64,000 nt of DNA from Herbaspirillum sp. AP02 (GTDB taxonomy: Bacteria; Pseudomonadota; Gammaproteobacteria; Burkholderiales; Burkholderiaceae_D), in the NCBI RefSeq assembly GCF_015767275.1, contig NZ_JADWMY010000003.1, positions 124,001-188,000 of the forward strand, given 5' to 3'. Below the pieces are notes generated by a model. The model did no database searches, was not told the DNA's origin, and worked only from the letters and a program-made list of their open reading frames with translations. Shown here in pieces: positions 52,811 through 62,501 of the stretch (its first letter is position 1; each line of letters begins with the position of its first letter). A program made the position numbers and the translations under genes.

Positions 52811-52908
52811 TCCGCTGAGCGGGGCGGGGGCATTGATCACCCGAGAGGATCGATGGCGGGTGGAGGCGGCGCCTCCGGCGATCCGCCACACCGTCTAATC
52901 CTGTTTCT

Positions 52909-53514
52909 TCAAGGTGGCGCGTAGGCGGCCAGGAAGGTCTCTACCGCGCGCCCGACCATGCGTTTGATGCGGGGCCGCGAGAGGGATGTCTCCAGCCCCA
53001 GCATCATCGGCTTGACCGTCTCGCAATCCAGCAGGGCACACAGCTGCAGCGTCGCCAGCATGGGGTCGGCCTGCTTCAGGCGGCCGGCCGCCATCTGTTT
53101 CTGCATGAAGGCCGCAATGCGCTGCATGCCCAGCTTCGGGCCGTCTTCATGGAAGCGCCGGCCGATGTCGCTGCGGCCGGCTTCGGCCAGGATCATGCGC
53201 TGCGTCTGCAAGGTGCTCTCCTGGCACAGGAAGCTGACCGCCTTTTCTCCAAACACCCGCAAGGTGGCCTCCAGGTCTTCCGTCTCCTGATCCAGTGCCT
53301 CCAGTGCCGGTTCTATCTGCTTCTTCGCGACCGCGTGCGTCACCGCCACGAAGAGCTCTTCCTTCGATTTGAAATAGGCATACAGCGTGCCCTTGGAGCC
53401 GCCGATGCGCGCCGAGATCTCGGCCATCGAAGCACCTTCAAAGCCCGATTCCTTGAATACATCGGCCGCCGCCGCCAGGATGGCGTCGCGCTTTTCCGCG
53501 GTCTTTACCCTCAT
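52909..53514 (-). CDS. TetR-family regulator, likely repressor of the RND pump
   Basis: A 201-residue regulator. The helix-turn-helix is MRVKTAEKRDAILAAAADVFKESGFEGASMAEISARIGGSKGTLYAYFKSKEELF, and the ligand domain follows. ATG 53514 is chosen over a TTG two codons earlier. It is divergent from the membrane-fusion gene and separated from it by a palindrome at 53606-53624, which is the expected layout for AcrR/NalC-type control of an efflux pump. Ligand unknown. Confidence 0.88.
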   Translation of the reverse strand: MRVKTAEKRDAILAAAADVFKESGFEGASMAEISARIGGSKGTLYAYFKSKEELFVAVTHAVAKKQIEPALEALDQETEDLEATLRVFGEKAVSFLCQESTLQTQRMILAEAGRSDIGRRFHEDGPKLGMQRIAAFMQKQMAAGRLKQADPMLATLQLCALLDCETVKPMMLGLETSLSRPRIKRMVGRAVETFLAAYAPP

Positions 53515-53577
53515 TTGCAAGTTTCCCCGTTGTAATTTCGGTCACGTCTTTTTTCGTACAGATGTGTTCAGTATTGC

Positions 53578-53624
53578 TTGACTCGCCGAATGGTGTCAAC
53601 CAATAATACCGTACAGTTCGGTAT
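53578..53624 (+). promoter_or_regulatory. Promoter and TetR operator of the RND operon
   Basis: A -35-like TTGACT (53578-53583) and -10-like AATAAT (53602-53607, 18-base spacer) are followed by the inverted repeat ATACCG-N7-CGGTAT (53606-53624). The repeat overlaps the -10 region, so a bound TetR protein would block RNA polymerase. CGTACAG recurs at 53554 upstream. Confidence 0.55.
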
Positions 53625-53659
53625 GGTTATAAATCATTCTTCCCTTCGGAGAGTTCCTC

Positions 53660-54829
53660 ATGCGCACTTCCCCCATCGTAAAACCCTTCGCCGTGATGGC
53701 GATCATCAGTGTGCTCAGTGCCTGCGGCAAGCCGCCAGGCGGTCCACCGCCGGCCGCTGGCACGCCGGTGCTGGGTGTGATGACCGTGCGTACCCAGCCG
53801 GTGGAGTTGCAGACCGAGCTGCCGGGGCGTACCTCGCCCTACCAGATCGCCGACGTGCGGCCGCAGGTCAATGGCATCATCAAGGCGCGCAATTTCCGCG
53901 AGGGCAGCGACGTCAAGTCCGGCCAGGTGCTGTACGAGATCAATCCGGCCAGCTACCAGGCCGCCTATGACAGCAGCGTGGCCGCGCTGGCCAAGGCCGA
54001 GGCCTCGGTCCGGACGGCGCGCCTGAAGGCCAGCCGCTACAAGGAGCTGGTGCTCATCAAGGCGGTCAGCCAGCAGGATTACGATGATGCGGTGGCCTCC
54101 CTGGGCGAGGCCGAGGCCGATGTCGGCTCGGCGCGCGCCAACGTGCAGACCAGCCGCATCAATCTGGACTATGCCAAGGTCGATGCACCAATCTCGGGTC
54201 GCATCGGCAAGTCCAGCGTGACGGCGGGGGCGCTGGTGACGGCCAGCCAGACCACGGCGCTGACCACCATCCAGCAGCTCGATCCCATCTATGTCGATGT
54301 CACCCAGTCCAGCACCGCCTGGCTGAACCTGAAGGAGGCCCTGGCCAACGGCGAGCTGCAAAAGTCCGGCAACGGTGCCAAGGTGAGGCTGATTCTGGAA
54401 AACGGTCGCACCTATGCCCAGGAAGGGACGCTGCAATTCTCGGATGTGACCGTCAACCAGGATACCGGCGCCATCACCTTGCGCGCGGTGTTTCCCAATC
54501 CGGGCACGGTCCTGCTGCCAGGCATGTATGTCCGTGCGGTGCTGCAGGAGGGCGTACGCCAGCAGGGTCTGCTGGTGCCGCAGCAGGCCGTCAGTCGCGA
54601 CGGCGCCGGCAAGCCGCAGGCGCTGGTGGTCAACGCCCAGGGCGTAGTGGAGCAGCGCGCGCTGGTGACCGACCGCGCCATCGGCGACCAGTGGCTGGTC
54701 AGCAGCGGGCTCAAGGAAGGCGATCAACTGGTGGTCGATGGCGTGCAGCGGGCCACCCCCGGCGCCAAGGTGAAGGTGGTGCCATGGTCGCCCAAGGCCA
54801 CCGTGGCCAGCACCACTGCATCCAACTGA
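53660..54829 (+). CDS. RND efflux membrane-fusion protein (AcrA/MexA type)
   Basis: A 389-residue periplasmic adaptor. It is a lipoprotein by the lipobox LSAC (C22). Domain blocks: lipoyl and hairpin ([39 protein letters not shown]), the alpha-helical hairpin (about 100-175), the beta-barrel ([20 protein letters not shown]) and membrane-proximal ([12 protein letters not shown]). It links the inner membrane pump to the outer membrane channel. It is the first gene of the operon under the 53606 operator; the pump gene follows after 16 bases. Confidence 0.92.
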   Translation: MRTSPIVKPFAVMAIISVLSACGKPPGGPPPAAGTPVLGVMTVRTQPVELQTELPGRTSPYQIADVRPQVNGIIKARNFREGSDVKSGQVLYEINPASYQAAYDSSVAALAKAEASVRTARLKASRYKELVLIKAVSQQDYDDAVASLGEAEADVGSARANVQTSRINLDYAKVDAPISGRIGKSSVTAGALVTASQTTALTTIQQLDPIYVDVTQSSTAWLNLKEALANGELQKSGNGAKVRLILENGRTYAQEGTLQFSDVTVNQDTGAITLRAVFPNPGTVLLPGMYVRAVLQEGVRQQGLLVPQQAVSRDGAGKPQALVVNAQGVVEQRALVTDRAIGDQWLVSSGLKEGDQLVVDGVQRATPGAKVKVVPWSPKATVASTTASN

Positions 54830-54845
54830 GAAGCGAGGACACATC

Positions 54846-57800
54846 ATGGCTCGCTTCTTCATTGATCGCCCCATCTTCGCCTGGGTCATCGCCATCATCG
54901 TCATGCTGGCCGGCGCCGTCTCGGTGCTGACCCTGCCGATCGCGCAGTACCCGGCCATCGCGCCACCGGCCATTGCCATCACGGCCAACTATCCCGGCGC
55001 CTCGGCCAAGACGCTGGAAGACACCGTGACCCAGATCATCGAACAGAAGATGAAGGGACTCGACCGGCTCAGCTATATGGCCTCCACCAGCGAATCCTCG
55101 GGCACGGTCACCATCACGCTGACCTTCGAGAACGGGACCAACCCCGACACCGCCCAGGTGCAGGTACAGAACAAGCTGTCGCTGGCCACGCCTCTGCTGC
55201 CTTCGGAAGTGCAGCAGCAGGGCATCACGGTGACCAAGTCGGCCACCAATTTCCTCAACGTACTGGCCTTTACCTCCGAAGACGGCAGCATGAGCGGCTC
55301 GGACCTGTCGGACTATGTGGCGGCCAATATCCAGGATGCCCTCAGTCGGGTCGACGGCGTGGGTGACACCACCTTGTTCGGCTCGCAGTATGCGATGCGG
55401 ATCTGGCTCGACCCCAACAAGCTCAACAGCTATGGTCTCACTCCGCTGGATGTGAAGAACGCCATCCAGGCGCAGAACGTGCAGGTTTCCTCTGGCCAGC
55501 TGGGCGGTCTGCCGGCTGCCGAAAACCAGCAGATCAACGCCACCATCACCGCCCAGACCCGTCTGCGTACGGCTGAGCAGTTCCAGAACATCGTGTTGCG
55601 CACCCTCACTGATGGCGCCCGGGTCAAGTTGCGCGATGTGGCCCGCATCGAACTGGGCAGCGAGAGCTATACCTCGGTCGGTCGCTACAACGGCAAACCG
55701 GCCGCGGGCCTGGCCATCAAGCTGGCCACCGGCGCCAATGCGCTCGATACCGTGAAGGCCATCGACCAGCGCGTGGCGCAGCTGGAGAAGTTCTTTCCGG
55801 CCGGCATGAAGGTGCAGAAGCCCTATGACACCACGCCCTTCGTGCGCATCTCCATCGAGGAAGTGGTCCGCACGCTGATCGAAGCGGTAGTGCTGGTGTT
55901 CCTGGTGATGTACCTGTTCCTGCAGAATTTCCGCGCTACGCTGATCCCGACCATTGCCGTGCCGGTGGTGCTGCTGGGGACCTTCGGCGTGCTGGCGGTA
56001 TTCGGCTTCACCATCAATACCCTGACCATGTTCGCCATGGTGCTGGCCATCGGTCTGCTGGTCGATGACGCCATCGTGGTGGTGGAAAACGTCGAGCGGG
56101 TGATGTCCGAGGAGGGCTTGCCACCCAAGGAGGCGACCCGCAAGTCGATGGGCCAGATCAGCGGCGCGCTGGTCGGCGTGGCCCTGGTGCTGGCGGCGGT
56201 GTTCGTGCCGATGGCGTTCTTCAGCGGTTCCACCGGGGTCATCTATCGCCAGTTCTCGATCACCATCGTCTCGGCCATGACCTTGTCGGTGCTGGTGGCG
56301 ATGGTGCTCACGCCGGCGCTATGCGCCACCCTGCTCAAGCCGGCGACCAAGGGACATGCGCTGGCCACGACCGGCTTCTTCGGCTGGTTCAATCGTCAGT
56401 TCGATCGCGGCAACCAGCGTTATCAGGGCATCGTGCGCCACATGCTGGGCCGTGGCTGGCGCTACATGGCAGCCTACGCGGTGCTGCTGGCCCTGGTGGT
56501 GGTGGGCTTCATGAAGCTGCCGGTGGGCTTCCTGCCGGACGAAGACCAGGGCACGCTGTTTGCCATCATGCAATTGCCTTCGGGCGCGACCAAGGCGCGC
56601 ACCGACGAAGTCATCCGCCAGGTCGAGCAGCATTTCCTGGTGGACCAGAAGGATGCGGTCTCGGGTGTCTTTGCGGTCTCCGGTTTCAGCTTCGCGGGCA
56701 GTGGTCAGAACATGGGTTTTGCCTTCATCAAGCTCAAGCCATGGGATGAACGCAAGGGACCAGGGCTGTCCGTGACCGATGTGGCCGCCAAGGCCGGCGC
56801 CGCCTTTGCCGGCATGCGCGATGCCAAGGTGTTCGCCTTCGCGCCGCCGGCGGTGGCCGAACTGGGTAACGCGACCGGTTTCGACCTGATGTTGAAGGAC
56901 GAGGCCAACCTCGGTCACGCCGCGCTGATGCGGGCGCGCAACCAGTTGCTGGGCACGCTGGCGCAGGACAAGCGACTGGTCGCGGTGCGCCCCAACGGGC
57001 TGGAGGATACGCCCGAGTTCCGCCTGCAGGTCGATACCGACAAGGCCGGTGCCCTGGGCGTGGCCATGTCCGACATCAATGACACCATCGCCACGGCCTG
57101 GGGCAGCAGCTACGTCAACGACTTCATCGACAAGGGCCGGGTCAAGAAGGTGATGCTGCAGGGCGATGCGCCATACCGCATGCTGCCTTCGGACATCGAT
57201 CGCTGGTACGTGCGCAACAGCGCCGGCAGCATGGTCCCGTTCAGCGCCTTCTCCACGGCCAGCTGGACTTCCGGTTCGCCGCGTCTGGAACGCTACAACG
57301 GTGTGCCATCCATGGAGATATTGGGCATGGCGCTGCCGGGGGCCGCCTCCAGCGGCCAGGCCATGGCCATCGTCGAGGCGGCGCTGGCGAAGATGCCGCC
57401 GGGCATCGGTTATGAGTGGACCGGCCTGTCCCTGCAAGAGAAGGCCTCCAGCGGCAAGACCGGCATCCTCTATGCGATCTCGATCCTGATCGTGTTCCTG
57501 GCCCTGGCAGCACTCTATGAAAGCTGGGCGGTGCCGTTCTCGGTGATCCTGGTGGTGCCGCTGGGGGTACTGGGTGCGCTGATCGGCGCGATCCTGACCT
57601 GGAAGATGAATGATGTCTACTTCCAGGTGGGCTTGTTGACCACCATCGGACTGGCCTGCAAGAACGCCATCCTGATCGTCGAATTTGCCAAGGACCTGTA
57701 CGAACACGGCAAGGGCCTGGTGGAGGCCACCATGGAAGCGGTGCGCATGCGTCTGCGGCCGATCCTCATGACGTCGCTGGCCTTCATCCTCGGCGTCGTG

Positions 57801-57995
57801 CCGCTGGTGCTGGGCAGCGGTGCCGGCGCCGGTGCCCAGCATGCGCTGGGGACGGCGGTGATCGGCGGGATGCTGTCGGGCACGGTACTGGCGATCTTCT
57901 TCGTGCCGCTGTTCTTCGTGATCATCATGAAGCTGTTCGTCCGCAAGCCCTCTGACGCGCCGCAAGGCCAACCCGCGATTTCCACGGAGCATTGA
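54846..57995 (+). CDS. RND multidrug efflux pump (AcrB/MexB type)
   Basis: A 1049-residue inner membrane drug/proton antiporter. It has the usual 12 membrane segments, two large periplasmic loops, and the proton relay pair in [22 protein letters not shown]. Other HAE1-family signatures are [21 protein letters not shown] at the N-terminus, FALVLAIGL-like AMVLAIGL, and [34 protein letters not shown]. Length and motifs agree with AcrB-type multidrug pumps rather than heavy-metal ones. It may export toxic aromatics as well as drugs; substrates cannot be inferred. Confidence 0.95.
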   Translation: MARFFIDRPIFAWVIAIIVMLAGAVSVLTLPIAQYPAIAPPAIAITANYPGASAKTLEDTVTQIIEQKMKGLDRLSYMASTSESSGTVTITLTFENGTNPDTAQVQVQNKLSLATPLLPSEVQQQGITVTKSATNFLNVLAFTSEDGSMSGSDLSDYVAANIQDALSRVDGVGDTTLFGSQYAMRIWLDPNKLNSYGLTPLDVKNAIQAQNVQVSSGQLGGLPAAENQQINATITAQTRLRTAEQFQNIVLRTLTDGARVKLRDVARIELGSESYTSVGRYNGKPAAGLAIKLATGANALDTVKAIDQRVAQLEKFFPAGMKVQKPYDTTPFVRISIEEVVRTLIEAVVLVFLVMYLFLQNFRATLIPTIAVPVVLLGTFGVLAVFGFTINTLTMFAMVLAIGLLVDDAIVVVENVERVMSEEGLPPKEATRKSMGQISGALVGVALVLAAVFVPMAFFSGSTGVIYRQFSITIVSAMTLSVLVAMVLTPALCATLLKPATKGHALATTGFFGWFNRQFDRGNQRYQGIVRHMLGRGWRYMAAYAVLLALVVVGFMKLPVGFLPDEDQGTLFAIMQLPSGATKARTDEVIRQVEQHFLVDQKDAVSGVFAVSGFSFAGSGQNMGFAFIKLKPWDERKGPGLSVTDVAAKAGAAFAGMRDAKVFAFAPPAVAELGNATGFDLMLKDEANLGHAALMRARNQLLGTLAQDKRLVAVRPNGLEDTPEFRLQVDTDKAGALGVAMSDINDTIATAWGSSYVNDFIDKGRVKKVMLQGDAPYRMLPSDIDRWYVRNSAGSMVPFSAFSTASWTSGSPRLERYNGVPSMEILGMALPGAASSGQAMAIVEAALAKMPPGIGYEWTGLSLQEKASSGKTGILYAISILIVFLALAALYESWAVPFSVILVVPLGVLGALIGAILTWKMNDVYFQVGLLTTIGLACKNAILIVEFAKDLYEHGKGLVEATMEAVRMRLRPILMTSLAFILGVVPLVLGSGAGAGAQHALGTAVIGGMLSGTVLAIFFVPLFFVIIMKLFVRKPSDAPQGQPAISTEH

Positions 57996-57996
57996 C

Positions 57997-59535
57997 ATGA
58001 ATCCTTCCCTGACGACCCGCTTCCCGGTGCGGCCCCGTACGCTGATGACCCCCTTGTTGCTGGCCATGCTGTTGGGCGGCTGCACCCTCATGCCAGACTA
58101 TCATCGTCCGGCAGCCCCGGTGGCTGCGCGTTTTTCGGGTGATGCCGACAATACCGCCAATACCGCCAATACCGCCAATACCGCGAACACCGACGCCAGC
58201 CCTACCGCCGCCCCCGCCGTCGCCGATATCGGCTGGCGCGATGTCTTCACCGATCCGGTCCTGCAGCAGGTGATTGCACTGAGCCTGGCCAATAACCGCG
58301 ACCTGCGCGTGGCGGTGCTCAACATCGAAAAGGCCCGCGCCCAGTACGGCGTGGAGCGTGCCGCGCTGTTCCCGACCATCAATGCGGCCACCAGCGAAAC
58401 GGCCAGCCGTACGCCGGCCGATCTTTCCAGCACCGGGCGCGCCCTCACCAGCCGCAGCTATACCGCCACGCTGGGCTTCAGCGCCTATGAACTGGATCTG
58501 TTCGGACGCGTGCGCAGCCTGAAGGAGCAGGCCCTGCAATCCTTCCTCTCCACCGCCGAGGCGCGCCGCAGCTCGCAGATCAGCCTGATCGCCGAAGTGG
58601 CCACGGCCTGGCTCACGCTGGCCTCCGACCAGGACCGCCTGCGCCTGGCGCGCGATACGCTGGACAGCCAGTCCAGCACCTACGAGCTCACGCGGCGCAG
58701 TGTCGAACTGGGTTCGTCCTCGGTGCTGACCTTGCGCCAGACCCAGACCAGCGTGGAGAGCGCCCGGGTGGATGTGGAGAGCTATACCGCCCAGGTCGAT
58801 CAGGACCGCAATGCACTGGTGCTGCTGGTCGGCAAGGACCTGCCCGACACGCTGCTGCCCCAGGGCCTGCCCGATACCCGGCTGGCCGCAGCCAGTCCGT
58901 TGGCCACCATTCCGCCGGGCCTACCGTCGGCGCTGCTGCAGCGGCGACCCGATATCGTCGAGGCCGAACACGATCTGCGCGCAGCCAATGCCAACATCGG
59001 TGCTGCACGCGCCGCCTTCTACCCCAGCATCAGCCTGACCGCCGATGCCGGCTCGGCCAGCTCCCGTCTGGGCGGATTGTTCAAGGGGGGCTCGGGGTCG
59101 TGGAGTTTCGTGCCGCAGGTGTCGTTGCCGATCTTCGATGGCGGCGCCAATCGTGCCAACCTCGATATCGCCACCGTCAGCCGCGATATCAGCGTGGCCC
59201 AGTATGAGAAGGCCATCCAGACCGCCTTCCGTGAAGTCTCCGACGCCCTGGCCCAGCGCAATACCCTGGGACGCCAGCTGCAAGCGCAGGAAGCGCTGGT
59301 GCAAGCCAGCGACGAATCCCTGCGCCTGTCGCAGGCGCGCTTCAGCAATGGCGTGGACAGCTACCTGACCGTGCTGGATTCGCAGCGTACGCTCTATTCG
59401 GCACAGAAGAACCTGATCGGTACGCGGCTCTCGCGCTGGACCAATCTGGTGACCTTCTACAAGACCCTGGGCGGCGGCTGGGTAGAGCACAGCGGTACCC
59501 CCGTGCCCAGTGACCTGGCCAGTGCACAGCCATGA
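57997..59535 (+). CDS. Outer membrane efflux lipoprotein (OprM/TolC type)
   Basis: A 512-residue outer membrane channel. The lipobox LLGGC gives a lipidated C29. After it comes an unusual Asn-Thr-Ala repeat (residues 52-64) coded by 9-bp tandem units, and then two OEP domains ([39 protein letters not shown] and [38 protein letters not shown]). It starts 1 base after the pump stop codon and overlaps the next regulator start. Confidence 0.92.
   Translation: MNPSLTTRFPVRPRTLMTPLLLAMLLGGCTLMPDYHRPAAPVAARFSGDADNTANTANTANTANTDASPTAAPAVADIGWRDVFTDPVLQQVIALSLANNRDLRVAVLNIEKARAQYGVERAALFPTINAATSETASRTPADLSSTGRALTSRSYTATLGFSAYELDLFGRVRSLKEQALQSFLSTAEARRSSQISLIAEVATAWLTLASDQDRLRLARDTLDSQSSTYELTRRSVELGSSSVLTLRQTQTSVESARVDVESYTAQVDQDRNALVLLVGKDLPDTLLPQGLPDTRLAAASPLATIPPGLPSALLQRRPDIVEAEHDLRAANANIGAARAAFYPSISLTADAGSASSRLGGLFKGGSGSWSFVPQVSLPIFDGGANRANLDIATVSRDISVAQYEKAIQTAFREVSDALAQRNTLGRQLQAQEALVQASDESLRLSQARFSNGVDSYLTVLDSQRTLYSAQKNLIGTRLSRWTNLVTFYKTLGGGWVEHSGTPVPSDLASAQP
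58150..58194 (+). repeat. Tandem 9-bp repeat (AATACCGCC) within the OprM gene
   Basis: Four units (58150-58185, the last ending CG) plus a degenerate fifth unit, AACACCGAC. They encode a repeated Asn-Thr-Ala linker. Copy number could change in frame by slippage. Confidence 0.8.
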
Positions 59536-60149
59536 TGTCGCGCGCCGGCAAGACCCGCCTGATCCTGCTCGATGCTGCGCTGGCGGCCTTTGCCCGGCGC
59601 GGTGTGCGGGCCACCACGCTGGAATACGTGGCGGCCAGCGCCGACCTGACGCGCGGTGCGGTGTACTGGCACTTTCCGGACAAGATGAGCCTGGTCAGCG
59701 CGGTGTTCGAAGACCTGGTCTGGCCCTTCGATATCGGCACCGACCTGGCGTCCTACCGCGCTGTCGAAAATCCGCTGGGGCTGTTGCGGGAGGTGCTGTG
59801 GTTGCAGATGCACAGCTGCCTTTCCGATGTGCGGCAGCGCCGTCGCATGGAGGTGGCCGTACGCTATCGCGGTACCCCGGAGCTGCCGGAGGAAGTCTCG
59901 GTGCGCCTGGAGCGGATGTTCCTGCAATCGCTGACGCAACTGACCGCGGTCATCAACATTGCCTACGAGCGCGGCAGCCTACGGCGCGGACTCACGCCCA
60001 TCGATGTCGGGCGCTGTCTGGTGGCGGCCTGCCTGGGCGTGATCGCCGAACATATGGATGACCCGCTGGCGCAACTGGAGCGCTCCTTCCACCTGGCACC
60101 GGGGCTGGTGTTGCTGGGCGCCTGCGAGCAGGTGGCGCAGGAAGAGTGA
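59532..60149 (+). CDS. TetR/AcrR-family regulator at the end of the efflux operon
   Basis: A 205-residue regulator with helix-turn-helix [53 protein letters not shown] and an AcrR-like C-terminal domain. Its ATG overlaps the outer membrane protein stop codon (ATGA), so it is translated with the pump. It is a second TetR protein besides the divergent one at 52909; feedback control by both is possible. Confidence 0.87.
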   Translation: MMSRAGKTRLILLDAALAAFARRGVRATTLEYVAASADLTRGAVYWHFPDKMSLVSAVFEDLVWPFDIGTDLASYRAVENPLGLLREVLWLQMHSCLSDVRQRRRMEVAVRYRGTPELPEEVSVRLERMFLQSLTQLTAVINIAYERGSLRRGLTPIDVGRCLVAACLGVIAEHMDDPLAQLERSFHLAPGLVLLGACEQVAQEE

Positions 60150-60179
60150 AGGTGGCTCCTGCGCCCTGCGGGAACGGCG

Positions 60180-61100
60180 TCAATGCTGTGCGGTGGCGCG
60201 GGTCATCAGGGTGCTCAGGAATGCCCGGGCGGCATTGGGCAAGGTGCGGCCGGCCAGCGACTGGATTTCCAGTTGCAGGGTATTCATGTCCTTGTCGCGG
60301 ATCGGCAGCGCCGCCAGTTGTCCCTCGCGCACCAGCTTGCGGATCGGCAGCGCAGCCGAAAAACCGATGCCATTGCCTGACATCACGAAGCACAGCAACG
60401 CACTGATGGAGTCGGCGGACAGCGTCGGTTCCAGCAACACATTGCGACGGCTGCAGCAGGCGTCGATCAGGCGGCGCATGGTGATGTTCTTCTGCGGCAT
60501 GGCCAGCGGGTAGGGCGCCAGTTCGGACAGCGTGATCTGCCTGCGGTGGGCCAGTTCGTGGTCCGGCCGCATCACCGCCATGATCGGGGCGCGCTGGGCG
60601 AACTCGACCTTGATGTCGGGGTCGGGCGCCATGGTGAAGGTCAGGCCCAGGTCGACCGCGCCTTCGCGGATCTGTTGTGCCACATGGGCCGCATTGCCCA
60701 CCGTCAGCTGGAAGCGGATGCCCTGGTGCAGGCGACAGAACTGTTCGATGGCGGCCGGTACGAACTCCAGCGCGAAACCCTCGGTAGTGGCCAGCTTGAC
60801 TTCGCCGCGCCGCAATCCCTTCAGGGCCGCCAGTTCATTGCCGATCCGTTCGGCTTCCAGCTGCATGCGCAAGGCGTGCGCAGCCAGCAATTCGCCGGCG
60901 GCATTGGGGCGCATGCCGCGTGATACCCGTTCGAACAAGGGCGTATCCAGCTCCGCCTCCAGCCGCGCGATCTGGCGGCTGATGGCCGAGGAGGCGACAT
61001 TGAGCGTGTTGGCCGCCTCGGTGATCGAGCCGCGCCGCACGACTTCCAGAAAGTAGCGCACGGCAGTCTCCTGCAGCACGCGGGTATGGATGATGGACAT
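60180..61100 (-). CDS. LysR-family regulator
   Basis: A 306-residue LysR protein with winged helix LQETAVRYFLEVVRRGSITEAANTLNVASSAISRQIARLEAELDTPLFERVSRGMRPNAAG and an inducer-binding domain from about residue 90 (GEVKLATTEGFALEFVPAAIEQF). It is divergent from the MFS carrier and amidase genes, so it is their likely regulator. ATG 61100 is used; an ATG three codons earlier is equally possible. Confidence 0.87.
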   Translation of the reverse strand: MSIIHTRVLQETAVRYFLEVVRRGSITEAANTLNVASSAISRQIARLEAELDTPLFERVSRGMRPNAAGELLAAHALRMQLEAERIGNELAALKGLRRGEVKLATTEGFALEFVPAAIEQFCRLHQGIRFQLTVGNAAHVAQQIREGAVDLGLTFTMAPDPDIKVEFAQRAPIMAVMRPDHELAHRRQITLSELAPYPLAMPQKNITMRRLIDACCSRRNVLLEPTLSADSISALLCFVMSGNGIGFSAALPIRKLVREGQLAALPIRDKDMNTLQLEIQSLAGRTLPNAARAFLSTLMTRATAQH

Positions 61101-61241
61101 GCAGGACATTGTAGGAACGGTTTGCCGATTCGGCAATCAGTAGTTCGAAAACTTGTGCTTGTGGCAAACCATGCGGGCGCTTAGGATGAATCCCAGAATC
61201 GGCGGCACGGGGTCCGTCGGCATGCCGGAAGGATGAGCGTC

Positions 61242-62456
61242 ATGGATGCTGCGGTAACGAAGGGCAAGTACAAATACCTGGTGCTGGTCCTGCTGTATCT
61301 GGGCTGGTGCGTTTCCTACATCGACCGGGCGGCGATCACCTTCGCCGCCACCCAGATCGCCAGCGAATTCCAGTTGAAGCCGTCCGAACTGGGCATCCTG
61401 CTCTCCAGTTTCTTCCTCGGCTATTCGCTGCTGCAATTGCCCGGCGGCTGGCTGGCCGACCGCTACGGTTCGCGCCCGGTGATCGTCATTTCCATCCTGC
61501 TGTGGTCGGTCTTTACCGGTGTGACCGGGATGGCCTGGTCCATCACCAGCCTGGTGGTGATCCGTTTCGTGTTCGGGATGGGCGAGGGCGCCTTCCCGGC
61601 GGCCAGTGTCAAGGGCGTGGCCGAGCATTTCACGCGCGAGGAGCGGCCCAAGATGTCTTCGCTGCTGATGTCGTCCAACTATGTGGGCAGCATGCTGGCG
61701 CCGCTGCTGATCGCGCCGCTGATCCTGCACTTCGGCTGGCGTGCGGTGTTTCATACCATCGGCATCGCCGGCCTGGTGTTCGCGCTGGCGTACTGGTTCT
61801 GCGTGCGTCCGATGCGACCCGGCAGCGGGGGCGCCAGGGCCATCGACAAGCAGGCTTTCTCCGCTCTGATGAAGATGCCGCTGATGTGGCAGATCGTGGC
61901 GGTGTGGTTCGGCCTGTCCATCATCAACAAGGGCCTGGACAGCTGGATGCCGACCTACCTGATGACCGTGCGTGGCCTGAACTTGAAGGCGGTCGGTCTG
62001 CTGCTGCCGCTGCCCTACATCATGGCCGGCCTGTCCACGGCCATCGGCGGCTGGGTGATGGTGCGCTTCTTCGATGGTCGCGAGAAGATCCTGCTGATCG
62101 CCAGTTCACTGCTGACGGCGGTGTTCGTCTATTGCATGTACACCGCCGCCACGGTCGAGGGCGTGATCGCCTGGCAGTGCCTGGCTTACTTCTTCAAGTC
62201 CTTCGTGCTGGCCACCTGCATCGCGCTGCCGACCAAGATGCTGCAGGCGCAGCTGGTGGGCAGCGGCGTGGGCATGGTCAACCTGGGTGGGCAACTGGCC
62301 GGCTTCATCTCGCCGCTGGTGATCGGCTTCCTGGTCAGCGCCTTCGCCAATTACGACTACGCTTTCGGCTTCCTGGTCAGCGCCGCGCTGTTCTCGGTGC
62401 TGGTGAGCCTGTTCATCCGCACCACCAAGACCGCCGGCCAGCCAAAGACCGCCTGA
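61242..62456 (+). CDS. MFS transporter, anion:cation symporter (ACS) type
   Basis: A 404-residue, 12-segment carrier. Key blocks are YLVLVLLYLGWCVSYIDRAAITFAATQIASEF, PGGWLADRYGSRPVIV and GMGEGAFPAASVKGVAEHFTREERPK, which are typical for the ACS family that carries organic anions such as glucarate, phthalate or hydroxybenzoates. ATG 61242 is chosen because GGAAGGA lies eight bases before it; an ATG 9 bases earlier abuts that ribosome site. It precedes an amidase by 45 bases, suggesting import and hydrolysis of an amide. Confidence 0.87.
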   Translation: MDAAVTKGKYKYLVLVLLYLGWCVSYIDRAAITFAATQIASEFQLKPSELGILLSSFFLGYSLLQLPGGWLADRYGSRPVIVISILLWSVFTGVTGMAWSITSLVVIRFVFGMGEGAFPAASVKGVAEHFTREERPKMSSLLMSSNYVGSMLAPLLIAPLILHFGWRAVFHTIGIAGLVFALAYWFCVRPMRPGSGGARAIDKQAFSALMKMPLMWQIVAVWFGLSIINKGLDSWMPTYLMTVRGLNLKAVGLLLPLPYIMAGLSTAIGGWVMVRFFDGREKILLIASSLLTAVFVYCMYTAATVEGVIAWQCLAYFFKSFVLATCIALPTKMLQAQLVGSGVGMVNLGGQLAGFISPLVIGFLVSAFANYDYAFGFLVSAALFSVLVSLFIRTTKTAGQPKTA

Positions 62457-62501
62457 ACCACTGGCCGGAACCACTGGCCTGAACCACTGCAAGGGAAAAG
62501 C

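Noticed and set aside
52850-52908. GC-rich palindrome GGAGGCGGCGCCTCC as a terminator between the aldolase and TetR genes
   Set aside because: A 6-bp arm with no T run on either side; such words occur by chance in GC-rich DNA.
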